From NCBI RefSeq assembly GCF_030719215.1, contig NZ_CP120983.1, positions 2,728,001 through 2,792,000 of the forward strand: 64,000 nucleotides of DNA, in the 5' to 3' direction. The DNA comes from Streptomyces sp. Alt3. Lineage in GTDB: Bacteria > Actinomycetota > Actinomycetes > Streptomycetales > Streptomycetaceae. Position numbers and translations under genes: made by a program. Positions 26,082-34,322 of this stretch are shown one piece after another. Within the stretch, counting starts at the first letter, position 1. Each line of letters begins with the position of its first letter. Under the pieces are notes generated by a model that was not told where the DNA came from, did not search any database, and worked only from the letters and a program-made list of their open reading frames with translations.

Positions 26082-26732
26082 TTACTCGGGAGAGACGGCG
26101 AGTGCGTGGCCCACCAGGGCGAGCAACGACTCGACGACGGTGATCCTCTTACGCGCATCCATGATCACAACAGGTACGTGCGGAGATACGGACAGGGCGT
26201 CCCTGACGTCGTCCTCGTCGAAACCGGGCGTTCCCTCGAAGTGGTTGACGGCGACGATGTAGGGCAGGCCGCAGCTCTCGAAGTAGTCGAGCGCGGCGAA
26301 GCAGTCGGCGAGGCGCCGTGTGTCGGCCAGGACGACCGCGCCGATCGCACCGCGCACCAGGTCGTCCCACATGAACCAGAAGCGCTGCTGCCCGGGCGTC
26401 CCGAACACGTAGAGGACGAGGTCGTCGTCCAGCGTGAGACGGCCGAAGTCCATCGCGACGGTCGTGGTGACCTTGTCGGGTGTGGCCGTGAGATCGTCGA
26501 TCTCCTCGCTGGCCTGCGTCATCATCGCTTCGGTCTGCAACGGGTCTATCTCGGAGACCGAGCTGACGAAAGTCGTCTTGCCCACGCCGAACCCGCCCGC
26601 CACCACGATCTTGGTGGCGATCGGCGCGCGCGTGTGGTCGAGCTGCCAGGCCTGCACCGACTCGTCGGGCTTGTCCTGCGGACCCCGCTGACGCGGAGTG
26701 AAGAGCGGCGCCTCAGAGACGGCGGAGTCCAT
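26082..26732 (-). CDS. cvnD: conservon small GTPase-like protein CvnD
   Basis: 216 residues of the Ras/Gtr-like ATP/GTP-binding family found in actinomycete conservons. The P-loop GGFGVGKTTFVSS, switch region TTTVAMDFGRL, FGTPGQQRFWFMW (DxxG-like) and AVNHFEG (NKxD-like) are visible. It is the signalling output of the CvnA-D complex. The start lies inside the end of cvnC (20-bp overlap), so translation is coupled. Confidence 0.94.
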   Translation of the reverse strand: MDSAVSEAPLFTPRQRGPQDKPDESVQAWQLDHTRAPIATKIVVAGGFGVGKTTFVSSVSEIDPLQTEAMMTQASEEIDDLTATPDKVTTTVAMDFGRLTLDDDLVLYVFGTPGQQRFWFMWDDLVRGAIGAVVLADTRRLADCFAALDYFESCGLPYIVAVNHFEGTPGFDEDDVRDALSVSPHVPVVIMDARKRITVVESLLALVGHALAVSPE

Positions 26733-27126
26733 TGAGCACCCTTTCGAGCAGCGCGCGGTCGGGCTGGCCGGTGCCGTGACCGGTTCCGTAGACGCGGATC
26801 TTTCCCTGGTCGGCCAAGTCGCTGAGCAGTACCCGGACGACTCCGAGCGGCATCTTCAACAGGGCGGAGATCTCCGCGACCGTACGCATACGGCGGCAGA
26901 GTTCGACGATGGCGTGGAGCTCCGGCATGACACGCGAGGCGAGATTGCCGTTGGTGAGCTCGCGGCGCTCCTCGGGTGCGTCCAGCGCGGCCACGAAGGT
27001 CTCGACGAGCAGGACGTGGCCGAAGCGGGTGCGGCCGCCGGTCAGGGAGTACGGGCGGACCCGCGCGGCCTTGCGGTCGGCGCCCCTGACGGGGAGTTTT
27101 CGTACGGGTTCAGCAGCTGACGTCAC
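26713..27126 (-). CDS. cvnC: conservon DUF742 protein CvnC
   Basis: 137 residues. DUF742 with a winged-helix-like region (MRTVAEISALLKMPLGVVRVLLSDLADQGKIRV) and the RPYSLTGGRT element. It bridges the roadblock protein and the GTPase in conservon complexes. GTG 27126 overlaps the cvnB stop by GTGA. Confidence 0.92.
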   Translation of the reverse strand: MTSAAEPVRKLPVRGADRKAARVRPYSLTGGRTRFGHVLLVETFVAALDAPEERRELTNGNLASRVMPELHAIVELCRRMRTVAEISALLKMPLGVVRVLLSDLADQGKIRVYGTGHGTGQPDRALLERVLNGLRRL

Positions 27127-27602
27127 TGGGTGCTCTCCATCGATTTGCGCAGCTCACTGCGGAGTTCGGGGGTGAGTACGTGTCCGGCACGACCGACGAA
27201 GAGCGCCATGTGGTACGCGATGACGCTCATGTCGCAGTCGGGGGTGGCGTGCACACCGAGCAGCGAACCGTCGCTGATCGACATGACGAAGACACTGCCC
27301 TCGTCCATCGCGACCATGGTCTGCTTGACGCCACCGCCGTCCATCAGCTTGGCGGCGCCGATGGTGAGGGACCCGATACCGGAGACGATGGTGGCCAGGT
27401 CGGCGCTGGAGCCCCTGGGCCCCGTCTGCCGTCCTTCCGCCTTCGCGGTCGCGAGACCGGGATCCGAGGAGAGGAGCATGAGCCCGTCGGACGAGACGAC
27501 GGTGACCGAGTGGACCCCGGGCACCTCCTCCACCAGATTGCTCAGCAACCAGTGAAGGTTCCGGGCCTCGGTGCTCAGCCCGAACGCGCTGGGCGCAGTC
27601 AA
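27123..27602 (-). CDS. cvnB: conservon roadblock/LC7 protein CvnB
   Basis: 159 residues. The roadblock/LC7 domain shows LLSNLVEEVPGVHSVTVVSSDGLMLLSSD and IGSLTIGAAKLMDGGGVKQTMVAMDEG. It acts as a GTPase-binding regulator for CvnD. The start is TTG at 27600-27602, overlapping the cvnA stop by TTGA, an uncommon start that is fixed by the overlap. Confidence 0.92.
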   Translation of the reverse strand: MTAPSAFGLSTEARNLHWLLSNLVEEVPGVHSVTVVSSDGLMLLSSDPGLATAKAEGRQTGPRGSSADLATIVSGIGSLTIGAAKLMDGGGVKQTMVAMDEGSVFVMSISDGSLLGVHATPDCDMSVIAYHMALFVGRAGHVLTPELRSELRKSMESTQ

Positions 27603-30502
27603 CTGCGTGCCTCCTCGACTGTGTCCCCCGTCTCATCGATGCGACCGTCGGTACGGTCGTGGTCGGTCTGTGGGCCGCTCTCGGCGATCTCCGTCTCGAC
27701 ATCGCGCCGGCCGTCCTTCGCGCCCTGGTGGAAGCCGCCGAGCCGACGGCGCAGGGCGTCCTTGTCCAGGCTGCCCTTGCGCTCGGTGGGCGCGGCGGCA
27801 GGCGGCGCGGTGATGTTGGGGGTGCGCTTGGGCAGTCCCTTGTCGGTGAGGCGCTCGGGCACGGGTGCCGGGTCGGGCACCTCCTCGCCGAGGCCGGTCA
27901 GCGGCTGCCGGGGGCCCGGAAGGGCGTCCGCGGCCGGTGCGGGTGCGGGTACCGGTGCCTGTGCGGGGTCCGTCGTGGGGCTGGTGTCGGCGGAACGCTC
28001 GTGCCGGTCGGGGCCGATGGCGTACGGGCTCGGTGCGTCCGGCTGCACGGGCAACCGGACCTGCATCGTGGTCTCGGCCTCGGACTCCTCGCGGATCGCG
28101 GGCTCACCGGCCGGGCCGGTCTCCGGCGCGGTGGGTGCGGGGTGTTCCGGCGTCGCGGATCGCGGTCCCACGGGCTCGGGCGCGGGTGCTGCCGGTTCCG
28201 GTGCCTCGGGCTGCGCGGGCGCGGGCTGGGGGCCCGCCTGCCGCAGGGTGCGTTCGGCCGCCTCGATCAGCGGGTCCTCGCCGGGAAGGGCCGAACGCGA
28301 CGGCAGCGCGTTGGAGTTCGCCTCGGCGACGGAACCCGGGAGATTCAGCGTGGGCGCGTCCCCGGGCAGCGCCACGGGCGGCGGGGAGGCGGCGGGCGGC
28401 GCCTTGGGCAGGAGCGCCTGCGGAAGGACGACGACCGCGGTCACCCCGCTCCCCTTCTGCTCGCGCAGCTGCACCTGCACGCCGTGGCGGGCCGCCAGCA
28501 GCGAGGTCACCTGGAGACCCAGTCCCGCGCCGTCCGCGGCCTGTTCGCCGGCCTCGAAGGATGTGGGGTCGGCCAGCCTGGCATTGAGTTCGCCCATCCG
28601 GACCGCCGACATGCCGATGCCCTCGTCCTGCACGGAGAGCATCACCTCCCCGGTCTCCAGCAGCCAGCCGGAGAGCTCGACATGGGAGTCGGGCGGGGAG
28701 AAGGAGGTCGCGTTCTCCAGGAGTTCGGCGACCAGGTGGCTCACGTCGTCGGCGGCGAAGCCCGCGATCTGGGCGTGCGGCGGCAGGGACTGGATGGTGA
28801 CCCGCTCGTACCGCTCGATCTCGCTGACCGCGGCGCGCAGTACGTCGACGAGGGGGATCGGGCCGACGTGCCCCTGGTTGTGGTCGGTCCCCGCGAGGAC
28901 CAGCATGTTCTCGCTGTGGCGCCGCATGACGGTGGCCATGTGGTCCAGCTTGAAGAGGGTCGCGAGGCGCTCGGGGTCCTGCTCGCGCTCCTCCATGCCC
29001 TCGATGACACCGAGCTGGCGTTCGACGAGGCCGAGGGCGCGCAGGGACAGGTTCACGAAGGTGTGGTGCACCGTGTTCCGGAGCCGCTCGAGCTGCCCGG
29101 TGAGTTCCGTCACCCGGGCCTGGAGTTCGGCCCGCTGGAGCGTGAGGGCCTCATGTCCGGCGGCCAGTTCACCGTGCTCGCTCTGCATGCCCTCGAGCCG
29201 GCCGGTGACGTCGTGCTGCAGTCCGTGCAGCTTGCCGTGGAGGGCGTTGATGGACCGTACGACCTGGGCGAACTCGTCGTTGCGCCCGGTGTAGCGGACC
29301 GGCTCGGCGGTCTCGGGCTCGGCGGCGATGCGGCCGGCCCCGATGCGCAGGACCGCGAGGGGCTGGGTGAGGGTGCGGGCGACCGCGGTGGAGACGCCGA
29401 CGGCGACCAGCAGGCAGCCGCCTAGCAGGGCGAGGCGGAGCTCCAGCGCGGTGACGTCGTCGTCGCGCAGTGCTTCGAGCCGCTTGACCTGCGCGGTGCC
29501 CAGCGCGGACTCGACCCCGCGCATGCGGTCGAGGCGGGCGGACAGCGCCGCCTCGACCTTCTCGGGGTCGGCCTCCCGGTCGGTGTCGGACAGTTCGGGG
29601 CGGTCGGTGAGCCGGGTGAGATACTTCTCCGCTCCGGCGACCTCGGGGCCGGTGACCGTGGAGGCGAGGCTGTCCCGTGCGGAGGAACCGGCGGCCTGGT
29701 CGAACTCGGCGAGGGAGGCGAGCTCGCGCACCCGGGCCTGCTGGGCCGCGGCGCTCAGCTCGTCACGGATGCGGTCGTCGTCGCTGTCGCCCGTGTCCTG
29801 GCCCTGGACGGGCAGACCGGTGAACGGGTCGATCTGCTGCTGCGGCTCCGTGCCGGGCACGGCGAGCGCGGCCAGCAACAGACCCCGTGTGGCGGAGGCC
29901 TGTTCGACGGCGCTGCCGAGCGCGAGCGGGGCGCGGGTGGCGTCGGCGGCGCGCGGCGGGGTCTTCTCCGCGAGCTCGTCGGCGAGGTCGTGGAGCTTGG
30001 CGATGACCTCGGAGTACGCCTGGTAGGCCTCCATCGCGGAGCCCTTGCCGGTGAGGGCGGTCCTGCGGAGGGAGGGGATGGCGGAGAGGTCCCTGCGCAG
30101 CGCCGCTGGGGCGGCCTCCAGGATCTCGTCCACCTGCTGGTCGACGCGGGCCGCCGGACTCGTGGTGCTGTCCTTGCCGTCCTCCTCCTCACGGCCGCCC
30201 GCGATGTGGGTGGTCACCTCGTCGCGCTCGTCCGCGAGGGAGTGCGCGAGGGTGATCGCCTGCTGGTTCAGCTCGGCGAGCGTCACCAGACGCTGGGACT
30301 CGTTGAGGTCCGAGGACGCCGACAGGGCCGCCGGGGCCCCCGCGGCGATGACGGTGATCCCTACGACGGCAACGCCGGCGACGAGCCGGCTGCGTACCCG
30401 TACGGTCCGCTTGGAGGCACCCGCTGCCGGAGGCGTCGCCCCGGACTCCTCGCGCGTGCTGTCCTTGCTCCGAGGCCGCTTCTTCTGCACCGGTGCTCGC
30501 AA
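27599..30502 (-). CDS. cvnA: conservon sensor histidine-kinase-like protein CvnA
   Basis: 967 residues. The order is: membrane helix about 40-62; an extracytoplasmic helical NIT-type (nitrate/nitrite-sensing-like) domain about 65-350; membrane helix about 352-375; HAMP; coiled coil; a region with HHTFVNLSLRALGLVERQ (conservon H-box analogue); and an ATPase with ELLENATSFSPP (N box) and DEGIGM and GAGLGLQV (G boxes). A long Pro/Ala/Glu tail (about 690-967) is disordered. The start is TTG 30502 with GGACGAG 6 nt upstream; GTG 30490 is an alternative. It heads an operon of five overlapping or close genes. Confidence 0.92.
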   Translation of the reverse strand: MRAPVQKKRPRSKDSTREESGATPPAAGASKRTVRVRSRLVAGVAVVGITVIAAGAPAALSASSDLNESQRLVTLAELNQQAITLAHSLADERDEVTTHIAGGREEEDGKDSTTSPAARVDQQVDEILEAAPAALRRDLSAIPSLRRTALTGKGSAMEAYQAYSEVIAKLHDLADELAEKTPPRAADATRAPLALGSAVEQASATRGLLLAALAVPGTEPQQQIDPFTGLPVQGQDTGDSDDDRIRDELSAAAQQARVRELASLAEFDQAAGSSARDSLASTVTGPEVAGAEKYLTRLTDRPELSDTDREADPEKVEAALSARLDRMRGVESALGTAQVKRLEALRDDDVTALELRLALLGGCLLVAVGVSTAVARTLTQPLAVLRIGAGRIAAEPETAEPVRYTGRNDEFAQVVRSINALHGKLHGLQHDVTGRLEGMQSEHGELAAGHEALTLQRAELQARVTELTGQLERLRNTVHHTFVNLSLRALGLVERQLGVIEGMEEREQDPERLATLFKLDHMATVMRRHSENMLVLAGTDHNQGHVGPIPLVDVLRAAVSEIERYERVTIQSLPPHAQIAGFAADDVSHLVAELLENATSFSPPDSHVELSGWLLETGEVMLSVQDEGIGMSAVRMGELNARLADPTSFEAGEQAADGAGLGLQVTSLLAARHGVQVQLREQKGSGVTAVVVLPQALLPKAPPAASPPPVALPGDAPTLNLPGSVAEANSNALPSRSALPGEDPLIEAAERTLRQAGPQPAPAQPEAPEPAAPAPEPVGPRSATPEHPAPTAPETGPAGEPAIREESEAETTMQVRLPVQPDAPSPYAIGPDRHERSADTSPTTDPAQAPVPAPAPAADALPGPRQPLTGLGEEVPDPAPVPERLTDKGLPKRTPNITAPPAAAPTERKGSLDKDALRRRLGGFHQGAKDGRRDVETEIAESGPQTDHDRTDGRIDETGDTVEEARS

Positions 30503-30860
30503 TCTTGACTCGTCCGCCCTTGAAGCAGAGGTGACGCACGGTCACGTGAAATGGGCGCCCCGCCCTGATGTGCACCGTACGGCTTCCGACCATTCCAGCG
30601 CTTTTGAGAGGGGGCCGTGCATCAACCGCTCCGCCACTCGAACGAGTGAACCCCAATCCGGAGTTGGCGAACAAGTCTCCCCACGGGCGCCGCACGGCAT
30701 GCACGGACCGCCGGGTGGAAGTTCGGGCCAGGCTTTGGCAGTATGCCCGCCCGCATATGCGCGCAGCATTGGATTCCGCCATCGAGAGCCGCCTGACCTG
30801 CTGGTACGGTCCGACCGGGCATCGTGCAGGCACCGTGAAGACATCGTGCAGACTGGCCGG
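30503..30860. other. intergenic region between cvnA and the PP2C-like gene
   Basis: 358 bp between divergent starts. It must hold the conservon promoter. No convincing operator, small gene or RNA was found; open frames here lack coding bias. Confidence 0.4.
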
Positions 30861-31646
30861 ATGCGTATCGAACTCGCCACCGAGCCGGGCAGCTCCGAGC
30901 GCCCCAACGAGGACTGGGCGTCGACCGCCGTCCCCGCAGCAGGGAGGGGTGGCGCGCTCGTCCTGCTGGACGGTGTCACGCCACCACAGGGCGACGACGG
31001 CTGCGTGCACTCGGTTCCGTGGTTCACCGCAAGGCTCGGCGGGGCACTGGCCGAACTGTCCGCTTCGCGACGGGATCTGACACTGTCCGAGATCCTCTCC
31101 GAGTCCGTCCGGCGTACCGCCGACGCCCACCGGCCCCTGTGTGACCTTTCTCACCCGCGCACGCCTCAGGCGACGGTGGTCCTGGCGCGTTGGGACCACG
31201 AGCGGGTCGAGCACCTGGTGCTCTCCGATTCCGTCCTGCTCGTCGAGGCGCCCGACGGCACGGTCCGGCCACTGCTCGACGACCGTCTCGACCGGCTGCC
31301 CCCGGGCTCGCTCGCCTCGGAGGAGATCGCGGACGCACGGGCGCGGAACAAGGAGGGCGGCTTCTTCACGGCAGCCGCCGACCCCCTGGTGTCGTCACGT
31401 GCGGTGACCGGCGAGACCCCGCGGTCGGAGGTCCGGGCCCTCGCGGCGCTGACCGACGGGGCGAGCCGCTGGACGGAGAAGTTCCGGGAGGGCGACTGGA
31501 CGGCGACCCTGAAGGTGCTGCGCCAGGAGGGGCCGCAGGGGCTGATCGACCGCGTCAGGGACCTGGAGCGGGCCGACACCGACCGCGTGCACCTGCGTCG
31601 CGGCAAGCGGCACGACGACGCGACGGCGCTCCTCGTGGAGCTGTGA
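30861..31646 (+). CDS. PP2C-like protein phosphatase, diverged
   Basis: 261 residues. Residual PP2C motifs are NEDW near the start, VLLDGVT (metal-binding Asp-Gly), LSDSVLL, ALTDGASRW (Asp-Gly) and HDDATALLVEL at the end. The order fits a compact PPM-fold phosphatase of the SpoIIE/RsbU-related type, without a sensor domain. ATG 30861 has no ribosome site, and CAGACT ends 6 nt upstream, so the mRNA may be leaderless. It is divergent from the conservon; a functional link to it is only positional. Confidence 0.75.
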   Translation: MRIELATEPGSSERPNEDWASTAVPAAGRGGALVLLDGVTPPQGDDGCVHSVPWFTARLGGALAELSASRRDLTLSEILSESVRRTADAHRPLCDLSHPRTPQATVVLARWDHERVEHLVLSDSVLLVEAPDGTVRPLLDDRLDRLPPGSLASEEIADARARNKEGGFFTAAADPLVSSRAVTGETPRSEVRALAALTDGASRWTEKFREGDWTATLKVLRQEGPQGLIDRVRDLERADTDRVHLRRGKRHDDATALLVEL

Positions 31647-31677
31647 GCGCCGACGGGGACAGCTCGTCGCGCACGCG

Positions 31678-31749
31678 TCAGCCCTCCGCGCGCTCGCTGA
31701 ATCAGTCCTCCGCGCGCTCCTTGAATCAGTCCTCCGCGCGCTCGTTGAA
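31678..31749. repeat. three tandem 24-bp repeats at the 3' end of the MarR gene
   Basis: Exact borders 31678-31701, 31702-31725 and 31726-31749. The unit reads TCAGTCCTCCGCGCGCTCNTTGAA with a few changes. On the minus strand each unit encodes F-x-E-R-A-E-D/G followed by TGA. The gene's own last codons and stop have therefore been copied twice downstream, keeping frame. Confidence 0.9.
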
Positions 31750-32223
31750 GTGGTGCAGGAGACGGGCCAGTTCCGCGACCTCGGCCCGGTCCCAGCCCGC
31801 GAGCTTGCGGGCGTACCGGCCACGACGGGCGTCACGGACACTGCGGAAGCGCGCGAGACCGTCGTCCGTGAGGTGGACGAGCGACGCCCGGCCGTCCGCC
31901 GGGTCGGTCTCCCGCGCCACCAGTCCGAGACCCTCCAGGGCCCGCAACTGGCGGCTCATGGTCGCCTTCCCCACGCCGAAGTAGGCGGCGAGATCCGTGG
32001 CGCGCTGCCGTCCCGCGGACTCCAGCCGCACGAGGAGCCCGTAGGCCGCGGCTTCCAGGTCCGGGTGGACCTCGCGGGCCATCTCCCCCGAGTTGGCCCG
32101 CGCCCGGCGCAGGAAGACCGCCAACTCGCGTTCCAGGGCGAGGAACTCATGGTCCACACCATTTCCGGCCGTCGCGCCGGGTCCACCGCCGCTTCCGCTC
32201 CCGTGCACGTCAGCACCCCTCAT
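31726..32223 (-). CDS. MarR-family transcriptional regulator
   Basis: 165 residues. The winged-helix core is RATDLAAYFGVGKATMSRQLRALEGLGLVARETDPADGR, with the usual wing ending SLVHLTDDG. A Gly-rich N-terminus of about 20 residues precedes it. The start ATG 32221-32223 has only a weak ribosome site. An inverted repeat lies 15 bp upstream and is a likely autoregulatory site. The stop is the first of three tandem stop-bearing repeats. It may also control the divergent GH25 gene; that is inference. Confidence 0.88.
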   Translation of the reverse strand: MRGADVHGSGSGGGPGATAGNGVDHEFLALERELAVFLRRARANSGEMAREVHPDLEAAAYGLLVRLESAGRQRATDLAAYFGVGKATMSRQLRALEGLGLVARETDPADGRASLVHLTDDGLARFRSVRDARRGRYARKLAGWDRAEVAELARLLHHFNERAED

Positions 32224-32238
32224 ACGCTTTCCCGCCGA

Positions 32239-32253
32239 TGAAACTTTCTTTCA
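32239..32253. promoter_or_regulatory. candidate MarR operator
   Basis: TGAAACTTTCTTTCA is an inverted repeat of TGAAA/TTTCA with a 5-nt spacer, 15 bp upstream of the MarR start in a locally AT-rich patch. The size and position fit MarR autoregulation. Confidence 0.5.
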
Positions 32254-32459
32254 ACTGGGGCCATCGCCGCAGTTGGGCCAGTATTTCGCAGGCGTAGACC
32301 TCCGGCAGTGGCCGGACCCCCTTCCGGAGCACGGGTCTACGTGCGTAGCTTCATGAGTGCCATGGGTGGCATGTCCACACCACGGCGCACGTACCGCAGG
32401 AGTGTCCCGCACCCGCTCCTGGGCCATGAGCTCCCCCACCGAGCCCTCGGAGGCACGCA

Positions 32460-33293
32460 ATGCCCGTGCACAGATCCGGAACCACAGCCCCCCGCCGCCG
32501 ACCCCGCCTCTTCGCGGCAGGCACCCTCCTCGCCGCGCTCACCCTTCTGCTCACCCTGCCCGCACCGGCCTCCGCGGCCGACGTCCCCGAACGGGGTACG
32601 GCGAGGATGGGCCAGGGGGTCATCGCCCACGACGGCCAGGGCGGCGCGCCGGCCGGCACGAGGGCGGTCCAGACCGAAGGCGTGGACGTCAGCAGCCACC
32701 AGGGCGACGTCGCCTGGCCGACTCTCTGGAACAGCGGTGTGAAGTGGGCCTACGTCAAGGCCACCGAGGGGACGTACTACAAGAACACGTACTTCACGCA
32801 GCAGTACAACGGTTCCTACAACGCAGGCATGATCCGGGGCACTTACCACTTCGCCACCCCGGACACGACGAGCGGCGCCGCCCAGGCGAACTACTTCGTG
32901 GACAACGGCGGCGGCTGGTCCAAGGACGGCCGGACACTGCCCGGCGTGCTGGACATCGAGTGGAATCCGTACGGCGCGCAGTGCTACGGCAAGACCCAGG
33001 CCGGGATGGTCGCCTGGATCCGCGACTTCGTGAACACCTACAAGGCGCGCACCGGCCGTGACGCCGTGATCTACACCGCGACCAGCTGGTGGAAGGACTG
33101 CACGGGCAACAACGCGGGCTTCGGCGCCACCAACCCGCTCTGGGTGGCGCGGTACAACACCACCGTCGGGGAACTCCCGGCCGGCTGGGGCTACTACACG
33201 ATCTGGCAGTACACCTCGTCCGGCCCGACCGTCGGCGACCACAACCACTTCAACGGCGCCCTCGACCGCGTGGTGGCGCTCGCGAACGGCTGA
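32460..33293 (+). CDS. secreted GH25 muramidase (lysozyme)
   Basis: 277 residues. A twin-Arg-like basic N-terminus and hydrophobic core (RRRPRLFAAGTLLAALTLLL) form a signal peptide ending near ASAAD. The GH25 domain has the catalytic pattern GVDVSSHQGDV near residue 73, FVKATEG-type VKATEGTYYKN, YHFATP, GVLDIEW (catalytic Asp/Glu) and WQYTSSG. It cleaves the MurNAc-GlcNAc bond, including O-acetylated glycan in cellosyl-type enzymes. There is no separate wall-binding domain. GGAGG lies 7 nt before ATG 32460. Confidence 0.94.
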   Translation: MPVHRSGTTAPRRRPRLFAAGTLLAALTLLLTLPAPASAADVPERGTARMGQGVIAHDGQGGAPAGTRAVQTEGVDVSSHQGDVAWPTLWNSGVKWAYVKATEGTYYKNTYFTQQYNGSYNAGMIRGTYHFATPDTTSGAAQANYFVDNGGGWSKDGRTLPGVLDIEWNPYGAQCYGKTQAGMVAWIRDFVNTYKARTGRDAVIYTATSWWKDCTGNNAGFGATNPLWVARYNTTVGELPAGWGYYTIWQYTSSGPTVGDHNHFNGALDRVVALANG

Positions 33294-33316
33294 TCCCCGC
33301 ACGACGCGACATCGGG

Positions 33317-33345
33317 CCCCGGTGACCAGCCCCAGGTCACCGGGG
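33317..33345 (+). terminator. terminator after the GH25 gene
   Basis: An 11-bp perfect stem, CCCCGGTGACC (33317-33327) with 33335-33345, and a 7-nt loop, 24 bp after the stop. Confidence 0.75.
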
Positions 33346-33452
33346 TCCGGTGTTGCGTCACACCCCACTATGCACTTCGCGTATACACGCTATGTATAGT
33401 CACGCCGTGCCGCACCGCCGGCGTGTGGCCGAGCCAGGGGAAGTGACGTGCT

Positions 33453-34226
33453 GTGCCTGTTGTGCCCGGAAAGACGACGCCGTTCCGTACAGGGTTGGCC
33501 GCCGCTCTGGTGACGGTGCTCACACTGACGCTCGGCGGATGCGCGATGCAGACCACGGCTCCCGGGTCCGCCCGCGCCGACGCCGCCTCCGACGCCAAGG
33601 GGTCGTACGGGCAGGCGGACTGCCGGAAGGCCAAGTGCATCGCGCTGACGTTCGACGCGGGTCCGGCGAAGGACACCCCGCGTCTCCTGGACGTGCTCAA
33701 GGAGAAGAAGGTGCCCGCCACGTTCTTCCTGCTGGGCAGGGACCACGTGCTGAAGCACCCGGAGACCGTGCGGCGCATCGAGGCCGAGGGCCACGAGGTC
33801 GCCAACCACACCTGGTCCCACGAGATCCTGACGGACAAGGAGCCCGAGGAGATACGGGCCGAGCTGGAGAGGACCCAGCTCGCGATCGAGGACATCACCG
33901 GGAAGAGGCCCAGGCTGATGCGTCCCCCGCAGGGCCGCACGGACGACACCGTCTCCGAGGTCTGCGAGGAGCTCGGGCTCTCGCAGGTCCTGTGGAGCGC
34001 GACCGCCAAGGACTACTCCACGAACGACTCCGCGCTGATCAGGAAGCGGATACTCGACCAGGCCGGCAAGGACGGGATCATCCTGCTGCACGACATCTAC
34101 GAGGGCACGGTCCCCGCGGTGCCAGGGATCATCGACACGCTGAAGGAACGGGGCTACACCTTCGTGACCGTCCCTCAGCTGATGGCCCCGGCGGAGCCGG
34201 AGCCAGGCACGGTGTACCGCCCCTGA
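33453..34226 (+). CDS. polysaccharide deacetylase lipoprotein (NodB/CE4 family)
   Basis: 257 residues. The signal peptide ends in the lipobox LGGC (about residue 30), so it is a membrane-anchored lipoprotein. The NodB domain has LTFDAGP (motif 1), HTWSH (motif 2, metal-binding His pair), RPPQGRTDD (motif 3) and ILLHDI (motif 5). In motif 1 the usual second Asp is Ala (DA, not DD), a change seen in some actinobacterial members. It is a probable peptidoglycan or chitin-like N-deacetylase. The AT-rich stretch 33368-33400 (TATAGT at 33395) may be its promoter. GTG 33453 follows GGGGAAG. Confidence 0.9.
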   Translation: MPVVPGKTTPFRTGLAAALVTVLTLTLGGCAMQTTAPGSARADAASDAKGSYGQADCRKAKCIALTFDAGPAKDTPRLLDVLKEKKVPATFFLLGRDHVLKHPETVRRIEAEGHEVANHTWSHEILTDKEPEEIRAELERTQLAIEDITGKRPRLMRPPQGRTDDTVSEVCEELGLSQVLWSATAKDYSTNDSALIRKRILDQAGKDGIILLHDIYEGTVPAVPGIIDTLKERGYTFVTVPQLMAPAEPEPGTVYRP

Positions 34227-34243
34227 CCCGGCCCGCACGCGCA

Positions 34244-34275
34244 ACGGCCCGCCCTCCCGGAGGAGGACGGGCCGT
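34244..34275. terminator. bidirectional terminator between deacetylase and lon
   Basis: A 14-bp stem, ACGGCCCGCCCTCC (34244-34257) with 34262-34275, and a 4-nt loop; one G-T pair. Confidence 0.75.
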
Positions 34276-34322
34276 CCGTACCCGGCCGTCGGCGTGATGC
34301 CACGCCCGTCACAGCATGGCGC

